Assembly: GCA_029262715.1 (NCBI GenBank)
Contig: JAJCYX010000448.1
Span: 1 to 12,597 of the forward strand
Length of the DNA: 12,597 nt
DNA from: Chloroflexota bacterium
GTDB taxonomy: Bacteria > Chloroflexota > Dehalococcoidia > Lucifugimonadales > Lucifugimonadaceae
Direction of reading: 5' to 3'
Below are positions 1 to 8,800 of this stretch, piece after piece (the first letter of the stretch is position 1; every line of letters starts with the position of its first letter). The notes beneath the pieces were generated by a model. It was not told the origin of the DNA. It did no database searches and worked only from the letters and a program-made list of their open reading frames with translations. The translations under genes and the position numbers were made by a program.

Positions 1-2
1 CA

Positions 3-122
3 CCGACGGCAGTTCCGCCGACACCGGTGCCGCCTCCAACGGAAGTACCACCGACAGCTGTGCCGCCGACAGCCGTACCACCGACAGCCGTGCCGCCTAC
101 CGCTGTGCCGCCGACACCGCAG
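3..122 (+). repeat. Imperfect 15-bp tandem repeat coding VPPTA
   Basis: A degenerate 15-bp unit, roughly gtgccgccgacagct, is repeated about eight times with third-position and occasional codon changes. It encodes a rigid Pro/Thr-rich extracellular stalk in the first gene. The array continues to the left edge, so its full length is unknown. Such arrays easily change copy number by slippage in steps that keep the frame. Confidence 0.75.
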
Positions 123-1265
123 CCAACTGCGACATCTGCACCGCCGCCGGTGAACAGTGCGCCACCGCCTCCCCCTTCATCGCCGCCTGTGAATGCTCCG
201 CCTACGAGCACTTCACCGTCTGCGCCACGAAGCATTTCGGCGGTTGCCAGTGATGGAACCATTGAGTTGAGCTGGTCACGGCCGCTATCCAACGGTGGAC
301 AGGTCATTCTGCGCTACCGCGTGCTGACCATTCCCGGTGGCAGAGTATTTCTGACAGATGGCGATGAGACCAGGCTTTCGATAGACGCCCTGGAGCCAGG
401 TGAATACCGATTCCAGATATCAGCGCAGAACATCGTTGGCGGAGGCGAATCGACTCTGTCAGGTGCTGTCACGCTGAAGGCCACGCCGGATGAGACGCCG
501 GTTGCAGTTCCTGCTCCGCTGCCTACGCCTGTGCCAACGCCGTCAGGACCTGTAGGGCCGATATTCAATGCGCCAGAAGAGCCACAGGCCCAACCGACGC
601 CGACGCCGATTGTGATCCCGACACCGAGACCGGTGCGGCCACCGACGGCAACTCCGGTTCGAGTGCCGACCGTGGTTAACACACTGGTGCCAGAGGCAAC
701 GGCCACTCAGCTACCTGCCACGCCTACTTCTGCGGGTGGCAAGGGAGATGTGCAGACAATCTCGCTCCAGGAAGGCTGGAACTTGATCTCATTCCGAGTG
801 GTTGCTGAAGACAGGACTCTCGTGGCGCTGCTCGAAGAGATTGCAGGGCTGTATGAAGAGGTCACCACGATGAAGGGCGACGAGATTCGTACGTTCATCC
901 CGGGTCGACCTGCCGAGTTGAACGACTTCAAGTCGGTTGATCTGACGAGCGGTCTCTGGATCAGGATGAACCGTGCTGCCAGCCTGACGGTTGAGGGCTC
1001 ACCGATTCCTGCCGGGGTTCCGATTGAACTCCACAAGGGTTGGAACTTGATCGCATACACGCCTGAGGTTCCGCTGCCTGTGGGATTTGCGCTGGCGTCT
1101 ATCGTCGGCAAGTACACAGAGGTTCGAGGCTTCGACGCTGAAGCGCAGTCTCACTTCCCTGGCCTGCCTGAGGAGTTCAATACCCTCAGTGTGATGCAGC
1201 CCGGTATGGGCTACCTGGTCCATGTGACCGAGGACGCGCAACTGTCGTACCTGGAAGTCGACTAG
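3..1265 (+). CDS. Secreted-type stalk protein: Pro/Thr repeats, fibronectin III domain, duplicated GWNLI domain (5' end missing)
   Basis: The frame is open to the left edge, so the true start and any signal peptide lie outside; GTG at 27 is only an internal codon of the repeat. Residue numbers count from that GTG. Residues 1-60 are low-complexity VPPTA/PPP stalk. Residues about 67-152 look like a fibronectin type III domain (an ELSW strand, YRV, then a YRFQISAQN-like strand). Residues about 153-240 are a second Pro/Thr linker with TPTP runs. Residues 245-412 are two copies of an approximately 80-residue repeat, each opening with GWNLI and carrying a Tyr-x-Glu-Val and a Phe-x-Pro-Gly motif. 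No catalytic motif is visible. The design suggests an extracellular, stalked surface or adhesion protein; that role is inferred. The gene ends in TAG and converges with the methyltransferase 85 bp away. Similar Pro/Thr-plus-GWNL proteins are, from memory, common in SAR202-type Chloroflexota. Confidence 0.8.
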   Translation, partial: PTAVPPTPVPPPTEVPPTAVPPTAVPPTAVPPTAVPPTPQPTATSAPPPVNSAPPPPPSSPPVNAPPTSTSPSAPRSISAVASDGTIELSWSRPLSNGGQVILRYRVLTIPGGRVFLTDGDETRLSIDALEPGEYRFQISAQNIVGGGESTLSGAVTLKATPDETPVAVPAPLPTPVPTPSGPVGPIFNAPEEPQAQPTPTPIVIPTPRPVRPPTATPVRVPTVVNTLVPEATATQLPATPTSAGGKGDVQTISLQEGWNLISFRVVAEDRTLVALLEEIAGLYEEVTTMKGDEIRTFIPGRPAELNDFKSVDLTSGLWIRMNRAASLTVEGSPIPAGVPIELHKGWNLIAYTPEVPLPVGFALASIVGKYTEVRGFDAEAQSHFPGLPEEFNTLSVMQPGMGYLVHVTEDAQLSYLEVD

Positions 1266-1276
1266 AGATCTGGTTG

Positions 1277-1325
1277 TCGTGGCCTCTGCATCCACGAGTT
1301 TGGCTGTGCAGCTACGTGTCACGTA
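1277..1325. terminator. Candidate bidirectional terminator region between convergent genes
   Basis: The 85-bp gap between two converging genes holds two inverted repeats. TCGTGG (1277-1282) pairs with CCACGA (1292-1297) across a 9-nt loop, followed by GTTTGG. TACGTG-T-CACGTA (1313-1325) is a perfect 13-bp palindrome. An outer pair, GGTTGT (1272-1277) and ACAACC (1331-1336), could enclose both. No real U-tract follows either stem, so intrinsic termination is unproven; the placement is the main argument. Confidence 0.3.
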
Positions 1326-1350
1326 ACCGCACAACCGTGAAGCTCGTTGC

Positions 1351-2130
1351 TTAGCTTGCGTCAGGCGACTTCTGCATCGCCATCACCCGCATGTTTGCCC
1401 ATCGGTCGAACATGCCGGTACCGTCCATCCAGTAGATGGCTGAAGGGAACCAGTTCTCGAACTTGCCACGAGCTGACTTCAGAGGGCCGGGCATTCGGCG
1501 AGTGAGGCCTGCGAATCCGCCATTCATCAGGCTCGTCATGACCTCGGTAGACTCAATCGAGAGTGACAGCTTCTCAGCGGCCGTTCGGTACCGTTCCTCA
1601 GAGCGGAAACGTACGTGCGGGTTGCCAACGACGTCTGTACTGGCCATCTTGTCTGACAGGATAAGCCAGCCACCCGGCTTCACGAGCGCAGCGAGGTTTT
1701 CGATTGCACGTGCAAAGGCGTCTTCGTCAACGATGTGGTAAAGCACGCTGATGATATTGACTACATCGAACTTGCCGATGTCCTGGGGCTCATCGCCGAT
1801 GTTCAGCTGGTGAATGTCCAGATCAGGGTAGCGTTCCTGCAGTTGCCGTACAGCGGAATCGGCCAGGTCTGCACCTGCGACCTTGCGAGCACCGTTGTCA
1901 CGGAAGAAGTCGAGCCAGAACCCGGTTCCCGAACCGACATCCAGCACATCGCTGTTTGGAAGGTCGATGCCCGCGTTCCTGACGAGCTTTTTCAGCGCCC
2001 TGGCCTGTGATTTGTAGAGCCAATTGTTATAGCGCAGGCCGTATCCAAGGTGACCGACTCCGCGCAGGTTCCACTCACGGTCCAGGCGTTCGTCCCAAAA
2101 ATTCTCTGGCACATACTTTTTTTCGGTCAA
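1351..2130 (-). CDS. Class I SAM-dependent methyltransferase
   Basis: The protein is 259 residues with a Rossmann-like methyltransferase core. Motif I, DVLDVGSGTG, is at residues 61-70. An acidic residue ends the next strand (D88 in GADLA). FDVVNIISVLYHI lies at 121-133 and LVKPGGWLIL at 149-158. This matches the Methyltransf_11/25 type that transfers a methyl group from S-adenosylmethionine. The substrate cannot be read from the sequence. The N-terminal 55 residues and the C-terminal 95, rich in Trp, Phe and Met, are probably substrate-specific. The start is TTG at 2130, chosen because AGAGTGAT lies just upstream at SD distance and no in-frame ATG offers a better site. With a glycosyltransferase and a flippase nearby, methylation of a glycan or lipid-linked sugar is plausible but inferred. 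Small-molecule, lipid or quinone methylation is equally possible. Confidence 0.88.
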   Translation of the reverse strand: MTEKKYVPENFWDERLDREWNLRGVGHLGYGLRYNNWLYKSQARALKKLVRNAGIDLPNSDVLDVGSGTGFWLDFFRDNGARKVAGADLADSAVRQLQERYPDLDIHQLNIGDEPQDIGKFDVVNIISVLYHIVDEDAFARAIENLAALVKPGGWLILSDKMASTDVVGNPHVRFRSEERYRTAAEKLSLSIESTEVMTSLMNGGFAGLTRRMPGPLKSARGKFENWFPSAIYWMDGTGMFDRWANMRVMAMQKSPDAS

Positions 2131-2133
2131 AGC

Positions 2134-2141
2134 ATCACTCT
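2134..2141 (-). promoter_or_regulatory. Ribosome binding site deciding a TTG start
   Basis: On the minus strand GAAAGAGTGATGCT stands directly before TTG at 2130. AGAGTGAT resembles the anti-SD complement GGAGGTGAT with one base missing. The giant gene on the other strand has an almost identical AGAGTGATA before its own TTG codon at 2815. Confidence 0.45.
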
Positions 2142-2178
2142 TTCAAATAATTCCGGTTCCGGTTTCCGTCGGCATCTG

Positions 2179-2226
2179 GGTCAGCATTCGGGTCAGCAAT
2201 TAGGCCAGCATTCGGACCGGCAATTA
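2179..2226. repeat. 12-bp tandem repeat, four copies (two 24-bp units)
   Basis: The units are GGTCAGCATTCG (2179-2190), GGTCAGCAATTA (2191-2202), GGCCAGCATTCG (2203-2214) and GACCGGCAATTA (2215-2226). The last four bases alternate TTCG/ATTA, so the stronger period is 24 bp. A TTCCGG hexamer repeat (2151-2168) lies next to it. The array sits about 50 bp upstream of the methyltransferase start. On the minus strand it falls in a 60-codon frame (2317-2135), read as repeated I-A-(G/D)-P-N-A-(G/D) and stopping 4 bases before the methyltransferase start. Whether that small frame is translated is unclear: it has no good ribosome site. Confidence 0.75.
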
Positions 2227-2660
2227 CACCTCGTCTGTGACCGAGCAACTCAGTATCGGTATGTTTTTCGAGCAGAACAGCTTCACGATTGTCAGTTGCA
2301 GGCGGCTTGGAAGCCATTAGAGGGCGTGTGGATCACACTTCAACTGTTCTGCTCAACACCATATCTGGTCTTTCAATTGATCTGACTATGTTCAACCTGA
2401 CCATTTTCTCGTGTCCTTCATGTGGATGCTAACCATCTGGGATCGGAAGAACTGGAACCAATGGCTAACGTTGAACTGGCCATGTGAGCGGTACAGCCTG
2501 ATTTTGATCTTGCTATACATGGCTGTGACTGACAGAGCTCTTCGTGGTCCGATGACCGCTACCAGGCAGGTTTCGAAACACATCCCGCGAAGTGTGGAAT
2601 CCGTCGAAATCGGCCCGATGACAGATGAGTTCATCTACATGCACCAGTTCAGAACGTCAC
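2227..2660. other. Divergent intergenic region, no convincing gene
   Basis: No frame here shows recognisable protein features. Two overlapping 80-84 codon frames, one on each strand (2392-2634 minus, 2411-2665 plus), are mutually exclusive, have no recognisable motif, and neither has a clear Shine-Dalgarno site. The stretch is visibly richer in A+T than the genes. TGCTATACAT at 2511-2520 resembles an extended -10 element on the plus strand but lacks a good -35. The region probably holds the promoters of the divergent methyltransferase and giant surface-protein genes. Confidence 0.5.
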
Positions 2661-2775
2661 CGTGAGCCGAAAGGCTCATGATTGGCCATTCACAGTTTGT
2701 TATCGTCCGCTGGCCGATTTCGTGTTTCTTTGATAGCCAGCAATTGGTACTCTGCGCCAAGCACTGTGGCAGTGT
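2661..2775 (+). promoter_or_regulatory. Structured leader candidate: three consecutive hairpins upstream of the giant gene
   Basis: Stem 1 is CGTGAGCC (2661-2668), GAAA loop, GGCTCATG (2673-2680): 8 bp with one G-U pair and a GNRA tetraloop. Stem 2 is GCTGGC (2709-2714) with GCCAGC (2736-2741) across a 21-nt loop. Stem 3 is GCACTG (2761-2766), TGG loop, CAGTGT (2770-2775) with one wobble. They end about 35 nt before the start codon. No U-tract follows, so they do not look like simple terminators, and I could not match the region to a known riboswitch, including the c-di-GMP-I class often found before adhesins. A structured 5' UTR is possible. Confidence 0.35.
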
Positions 2776-2808
2776 CGTCGGACGCGGCTTGCCTGATGCA
2801 GTTAGAGA

Positions 2809-5800
2809 GTGATATTGAGCAACGTATTAGTAAATCGAAGACCTGGCCTGCGGCGAACCTTTTTGGCGTCTGTCGCGATTGCTCTCACCGGCTTGCTTTT
2901 TCTTCAGAGTGCTCCATCTCTTTCTGGCAATAGCCCGGCTGGAATTACCTCAGATGAGTTCGATGGCGGCTCTCTGGCTCCAGCGTGGACCTTCGTTAAC
3001 CCCCTCGGTGACGGCAGCTTCATCCTCGGCGGCGGTGCAATTTCCATCACCGCACCTGCTGGCGTAAATCACGATGTCTGGAAATCCGGCGTCAACGCAC
3101 CTCGCATCATGCAGTCGGTATCCGACGGTGACTTCGAGATTGAGGCCAAGTTTGACTCGGACGTCACGCAGAAGTTCCAGTTGCAGGGGATCCTCGTCAA
3201 GGGCCCGGCGGAGAACTACATCCGCTTTGGCAACTATTTCAACGGATCCAGAACGAAGGCTATCGTCGCTGCGGTTAACCCCCCCAGTTCGACCCAGACG
3301 ATCTACCACGCGAACACCACGTCCTCATCCGTCTCTTACCTGCGCCTGACTCGTGCCGGTGACCTGTGGACTTTTGAACGATCCATCGACGGAACAAACT
3401 GGACTGTGCTGACCAGTTTCAGTCGCGTATTTACATTGGCTGAGATTGGCGTCTACGCCGGAAACGTTGGCACGCCGCCGCACACTGCGATAGTGGACTA
3501 CTTCCGGGATACGGCGGTTTCGGCTTCTCAGCCGATCGCCGTTGACGATGTGTACCTGGTCAACGAAGACACCACATTGAATGTTGCCGCGGCCGGTGTT
3601 CTGACGAACGACTCAGACCCCGAAGGCGACCCTCTGACTGCAGTCATCGAGACGGGAGCCGCCAACGGTGCGGTGACCCTGAACTCGGACGGCTCGTTCA
3701 GCTATGTGCCTGACGCGAACTTTAACGGTGCCGACTCATTTACATACACGGCGGCTGATGCTGGCAGCAGTTCGACGCCTGCCACGGTCTCGTTGACGGT
3801 GAACGCGGTCAACGACACGCCGGTCGCTACGGCGCAATCTGTCTCTACCGAGCAGGACACTCAGCTTGCTGTGACTCTGACCGGCACGGATGCAGACAAC
3901 GACCCACTGACCTTTGCCGTGGTGACTGGTCCGGCTAACGGAGTATTGAGTGGAACCGCGCCCGACCTGATCTACACGCCCACGCCGGGCGTTTTTGGAC
4001 CAGACTCGTTCACGTTTACCGCCTCAGACCTTGTCTCGACCAGCGTTGAAGCGACAGTTTCGATCACCGTTTTCGAGACGAATGATGCACCGGTAGCGTT
4101 CCCGGACGCATATATCACTGATGAGGATGTTGTGAAGATCGAGGCTGCACCGGGTGTCCTGTTTAACGACACCGATGCCGAGGGTGACCCTCTTACTGCC
4201 GAGCTGGTTACGGGCACGTCAAACGGCGCAGTTGTGCTGAACGCGGACGGCTCGTTCTCCTACACGCCAAACGCCAACTACAACGGCCCCGACTCGTTCA
4301 CCTATGTTGCTCGTGACGCATCTGAGGCTTCTCTGCCAGTAGCGGTGGCGTTGACGGTGAACCCGGTTAACGACGCACCTGTTGCTACTCCACAGGCTGT
4401 CTCAACGGACGCCGATACAGCGGTTGGAATCACGCTCGATGGCACCGACACCGAGAGCGACCCGCTTACGTACGCTGTGACTACCAGCCCGGCCAATGGA
4501 GTCATAACCGGTACCGAGCCCAATATCACATACACGCCAAGCGCTGGCTACATTGGCCCGGATTCGTTCGAGTTCACCGCTTCTGACGCTGGCGGCCCGA
4601 GCACGCCAGCCACTGTGACCATCACAGTAAATTCGCCAGGATTGCTGTTCTCTGACGAGTTCGATGGCACGACTTTGTCTCCGGCATGGACCTTCTTGGA
4701 CCCGGTCGGCGACGGAACTATGAGTGTTGGCGGCGGTGCGGTTTCACTGACCGCTCCCGGTGGCACGAACCATGATGTGTGGTCCAGCGGAATCGCTGCG
4801 CCTCGCATCATGCAGCAGGTTGAAGACGGCGATTTCCAGGTTGAGGTCAAGTACGACTCCAGCGTTTCGGAGAAGTTCCAGCTGCAGGGAATCCTGGTTA
4901 AGCAGGACGAGAATACGTACTTGCGCATTGGCAACTACTACTCCGGCACCCGCATCAAGTCCATTGCAGCGCTGATAACGCTCTCTCCTAAGAATGTCCA
5001 GGTCCTCCACTCAACGACCGTGACGCCATCTCCCACTTCGTACCTGCGCCTTGCGCGTTCCGGTGACCTGTGGACATTTGAACGCTCGATTGACGGCGTT
5101 AACTGGACGACGCTGGCATCGTTCCCTCAGCCGTTTGTTGTAACTGAGATCGGCGTATACGCAGGAAACGTTGGAGTTCCGGCGCACACCGCGGTCATCG
5201 ACTACTTCCGGGACGTAACACCAGTTGCTGCTACTGCGCTGGATGACGCTTACGGTACTGACGAAGATGTGACACTGAACGTCTCTGCACCGGGTGTTCT
5301 TGCCAACGATACCCACCCCAACGGCTTTCCGCTGACTGCTGTTCTGCAATCTGGCACATCGAGCGGCTCGTTGACGCTGAATGCGGACGGTTCGTTTACG
5401 TACGGCCCGAATTTGCACTTCAACGGCGTCGACTCGTTTACTTACCGAGCAAGCGACGGAACCGGCTCGTCGAACGTCGTGACGGTCACTCTGACGATTA
5501 ACCCGATCAACGACGTACCTGTTGTACAGGACGCTGCTGTGATCCTCGAACAGGATGCATCGGTTCCTGTGATGCTGACTGGCACAGACGCTGATAATGA
5601 TCCCCTCACATTCACAATTGAGACCCCGCCCGCCAACGGTGATCTCACAGGAACGGCACCGAACCTTACATACACGCCGGATGCTGGCTATTTTGGCCCT
5701 GATTCATTCACCTACTCGGCGACCGACGGCCCATCGACAAGCAACGTGGGCACGGTCTCGATTACGGTCTTTGAGTTGAACGAGAATCCAGTTGCAGTGA

Positions 5801-8800
5801 ACGATGCTTATAGCGTCGATGAAGACATCTCGCTGAATGTTGTCGCACCGGGTGTGCTCGACAACGACACTGATCTTGATGGCGACCCGCTAACGGCGGA
5901 GTTGGTGACGAGCACATCGAACGGCTCGCTGACTCTCAATGCAGACGGATCGTTCACGTACAACCCGAACTCCCAGTTCAATGGCGTCGATTCGTTCACA
6001 TATGTTTCTCGAGATGTCATCGGGGTCTCACCGAGTGCCACCGTGACGATCACTGTGAACTCAGTGAATGACGCGCCGATTGCAACCCCGCAGGCTGTGT
6101 CTGTGGATGCCGATGTCAGCACCGGTATCACGCTTGGTGCAACTGACGTCGAAAACGACCCGCTGACATATGTTGTGACTGTTCAGCCGACAAACGGAAC
6201 ACTGAGCGGTGCTGCTCCGAACCTGGTCTACACACCTGACCCGGGTTACATCGGCTCAGATTCGTTGATGTTCACGGCATCGGACGCTACAGACACCAGC
6301 GCGCCTGCCACCGTGGACATCTCGGTTCGAGACCCGGAAGACCCGATTATTACGTTCTGGTACGGCAAGAACCAGAAGTTCAACAACGTCGGTAGGCCGC
6401 AGATCTGGGTAGATGTGATTGGAAATGTGGTCGACCCGGACGGTATCGTCTCGCTTTCGTACACGTTGAACGGCGGGCCTTCGAAGAGCATGGGCATCGG
6501 CGCTGACGCTCGACGGTTGCACAAGCCAGGTGATTTCAACGTTCAACTGCTCTTCGATGAACTCTCACTCGGTGACAACATCGTTGTGGTGACGGCGTTG
6601 GATAGCCTCGGAAACTCCGCCCAGGAAACAGCAACGCTGGAGTACCTCGGCAGGAGCTTCTGGCCGGAGAACTACTCGACAGATTGGAGTTCTGCGCAGA
6701 CTGTGCAGGATGCGATTCAGCCGGTTGACGGTCAGTGGGCACTGGGACCAGGCGGACTGAACAATATCGGAACTTCCGGCTACGACAGGCTGCTCGCTAT
6801 TGGCGATATGTCATGGAGCGACTACACAGCCACGATTCCTGTGACTGTTCACGGCCGAAACCCTGCTGGAAACCTCTGCTGTGGCCTTGGAATCATCATC
6901 AGGTGGCAAGGCCACACCAATGAGCCGTTCGTCTGCCAGCAGCCTAAGTGTGGCTGGGAGCCATACGGAAACCATGTTTGGTACGACTGGGAGGCCGGTG
7001 GAGGCGAATCATCGGCCTTCGCCAACTCTGCACCTAACCTCCAGGACAGCACCGGGCTGGTTCTGCAAAACGGCGTGCCGTACTTCATCAAGGTTGAAGC
7101 CGAGACCATTGGCACCGACAGCTATTACCGCAAGAAGGTCTGGGAACAGGCCGACCCTGAGCCAGCCGAATGGATGGTTGAGGTTGTCCGAAACGAGAAC
7201 TCGCTACCTAACGGCTCTCTCCTGCTGATCGCACATCACATTGACGTGACTTACGGCGATATCCAGATCACGAGGATCGGTACGAGTTCGAACAGCACAC
7301 CTGTTGCTGTAGATGATTCGTACGTGACCCTCGAGGACAACACGTTGAACGTGTCTGCGCCAGGCATTCTTGGCAACGACACCGATGCAGAGACCGACCC
7401 ACTGACAGTGGTGCTAGTCTCAAGCCCCGCAAACGGTAGCCTGACTATTCAGGAAGACGGATCGTTCACCTATGTGCCGAATGCGAACTTCGGTGGCAGC
7501 GACTCGTTCAGCTACCGTGCTGCCGATCTGAATGGAACCTCAAATGTCAGGGTTGTATCTCTGGATGTGACGCCAGTTAACGACGTACCTACGGTCGAAG
7601 ACCTGTCACTGTTCGTCGAAAAGAACACACTTGGGCCCGCCACGCTGATTGCTACTGACCCTGACTCGGGCTCACTGACCTATGCGATAACCAACCCGCC
7701 GACTCATGGCACGTTAAGTGGTACGGCACCGAACCTGACGTACACACCTGATACGGATTACGTTGGTCCGGACAGCTTCACCTACACGGCTTCAGACCAG
7801 ACATCTACAAGCACCCCGGGCATCGCCACGATCCTGGTATTCCAGCCGACCGAGGCTCCGGTCTCGGCACCTGACGCCTACTCCGTTGACGAGGACGTTG
7901 TGCTGGTGGTCCCGGCTCTCGGTGTCCTTGCGAACGACACAGACCCGGATGGCGACCCGCTGACGGCCGAGTTGCAGTCGAGTACGTCGAACGGCGCACT
8001 GACGCTCAATTCAGACGGCTCGTTCACGTACACGCCGGACGCTGAGTTCAGCGGTGTCGATTCGTTCACATACCTGGCGCGGGATGCTTTCAAGGCATCC
8101 GCTATCGTCGCAGTTACGATCACCGTGAACAGCGTCAATGACGTTCCTGTTGCGATATCTCAGGCTGTTGTCACGGACTCAGATGTGGCGTTGGCGATAG
8201 TTCTGACAGGTACGGATATAGAAAACGACCCGCTTTCGTTCGACGTTGTGACCAATCCGGCTAACGGCGTTCTGACCGGCTCAGCTCCAAACCTTGTCTA
8301 CACTCCGGCTCCTGGCTACATCGGATTGGACTCGTTCACCTTCACGGCATCGGATGCCGGCGACACGAGCCCTGCGGCGACAGTGGATATTCTCGTTCGA
8401 GATCCGGGACTGATCTTGTCAGACGAATTTGATGGCACTTCCCTGTCTCCTGTGTGGACGTTCGTGAATCCGTTGGGCGATGGCAGCATGTCAGTTGACG
8501 GCGGAGCAGTATCGATCACTTCACCGGGTGGCATCAACCACGATGTGTGGTCGAATGGGGTGAACGCTCCACGGATCATGCAGCAGATTGACGACATTGA
8601 CTTCTCCGTTGAGGCCAAGTTCGACTCTGAGGTTTCAGAGAAGTTCCAGTTGCAGGGCATCATCGTCAGACAGGCAGATGACACGTACCTGCGAATCGGA
8701 AACTACTACAGCGGATCTACAGTGAAGTCGATCATTGCAGAGGTCAACCCCACCACGAACTCGAAGCAGGTCCTCAGTTCGAGTACGGTTACTGCTTCAG

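Noticed and set aside
314..706. Minus-strand Gly/Val-rich frame inside the stalk protein
   Set aside because: It is the antisense shadow of the Pro/Thr-rich repeat region; similar shadows cover much of the giant gene.
2392..2665. Overlapping 80-84 codon frames on opposite strands in the divergent region
   Set aside because: They exclude each other, lack clear ribosome sites and recognisable motifs, and the stretch has intergenic composition.
2600..2815. c-di-GMP-I (GEMM) riboswitch before the giant adhesin-like gene
   Set aside because: The GAAA-capped stem is present, but the conserved GEMM core segments such as GGCAAACC and CGCAAAGCC are not found nearby.
3279..3285. Run of seven C in the coding region of the giant protein, a possible phase-variation site
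   Set aside because: Seven bases is short for a slippage switch, it is explained by Asn-Pro-Pro codons, and no similar tract occurs near the start codon.
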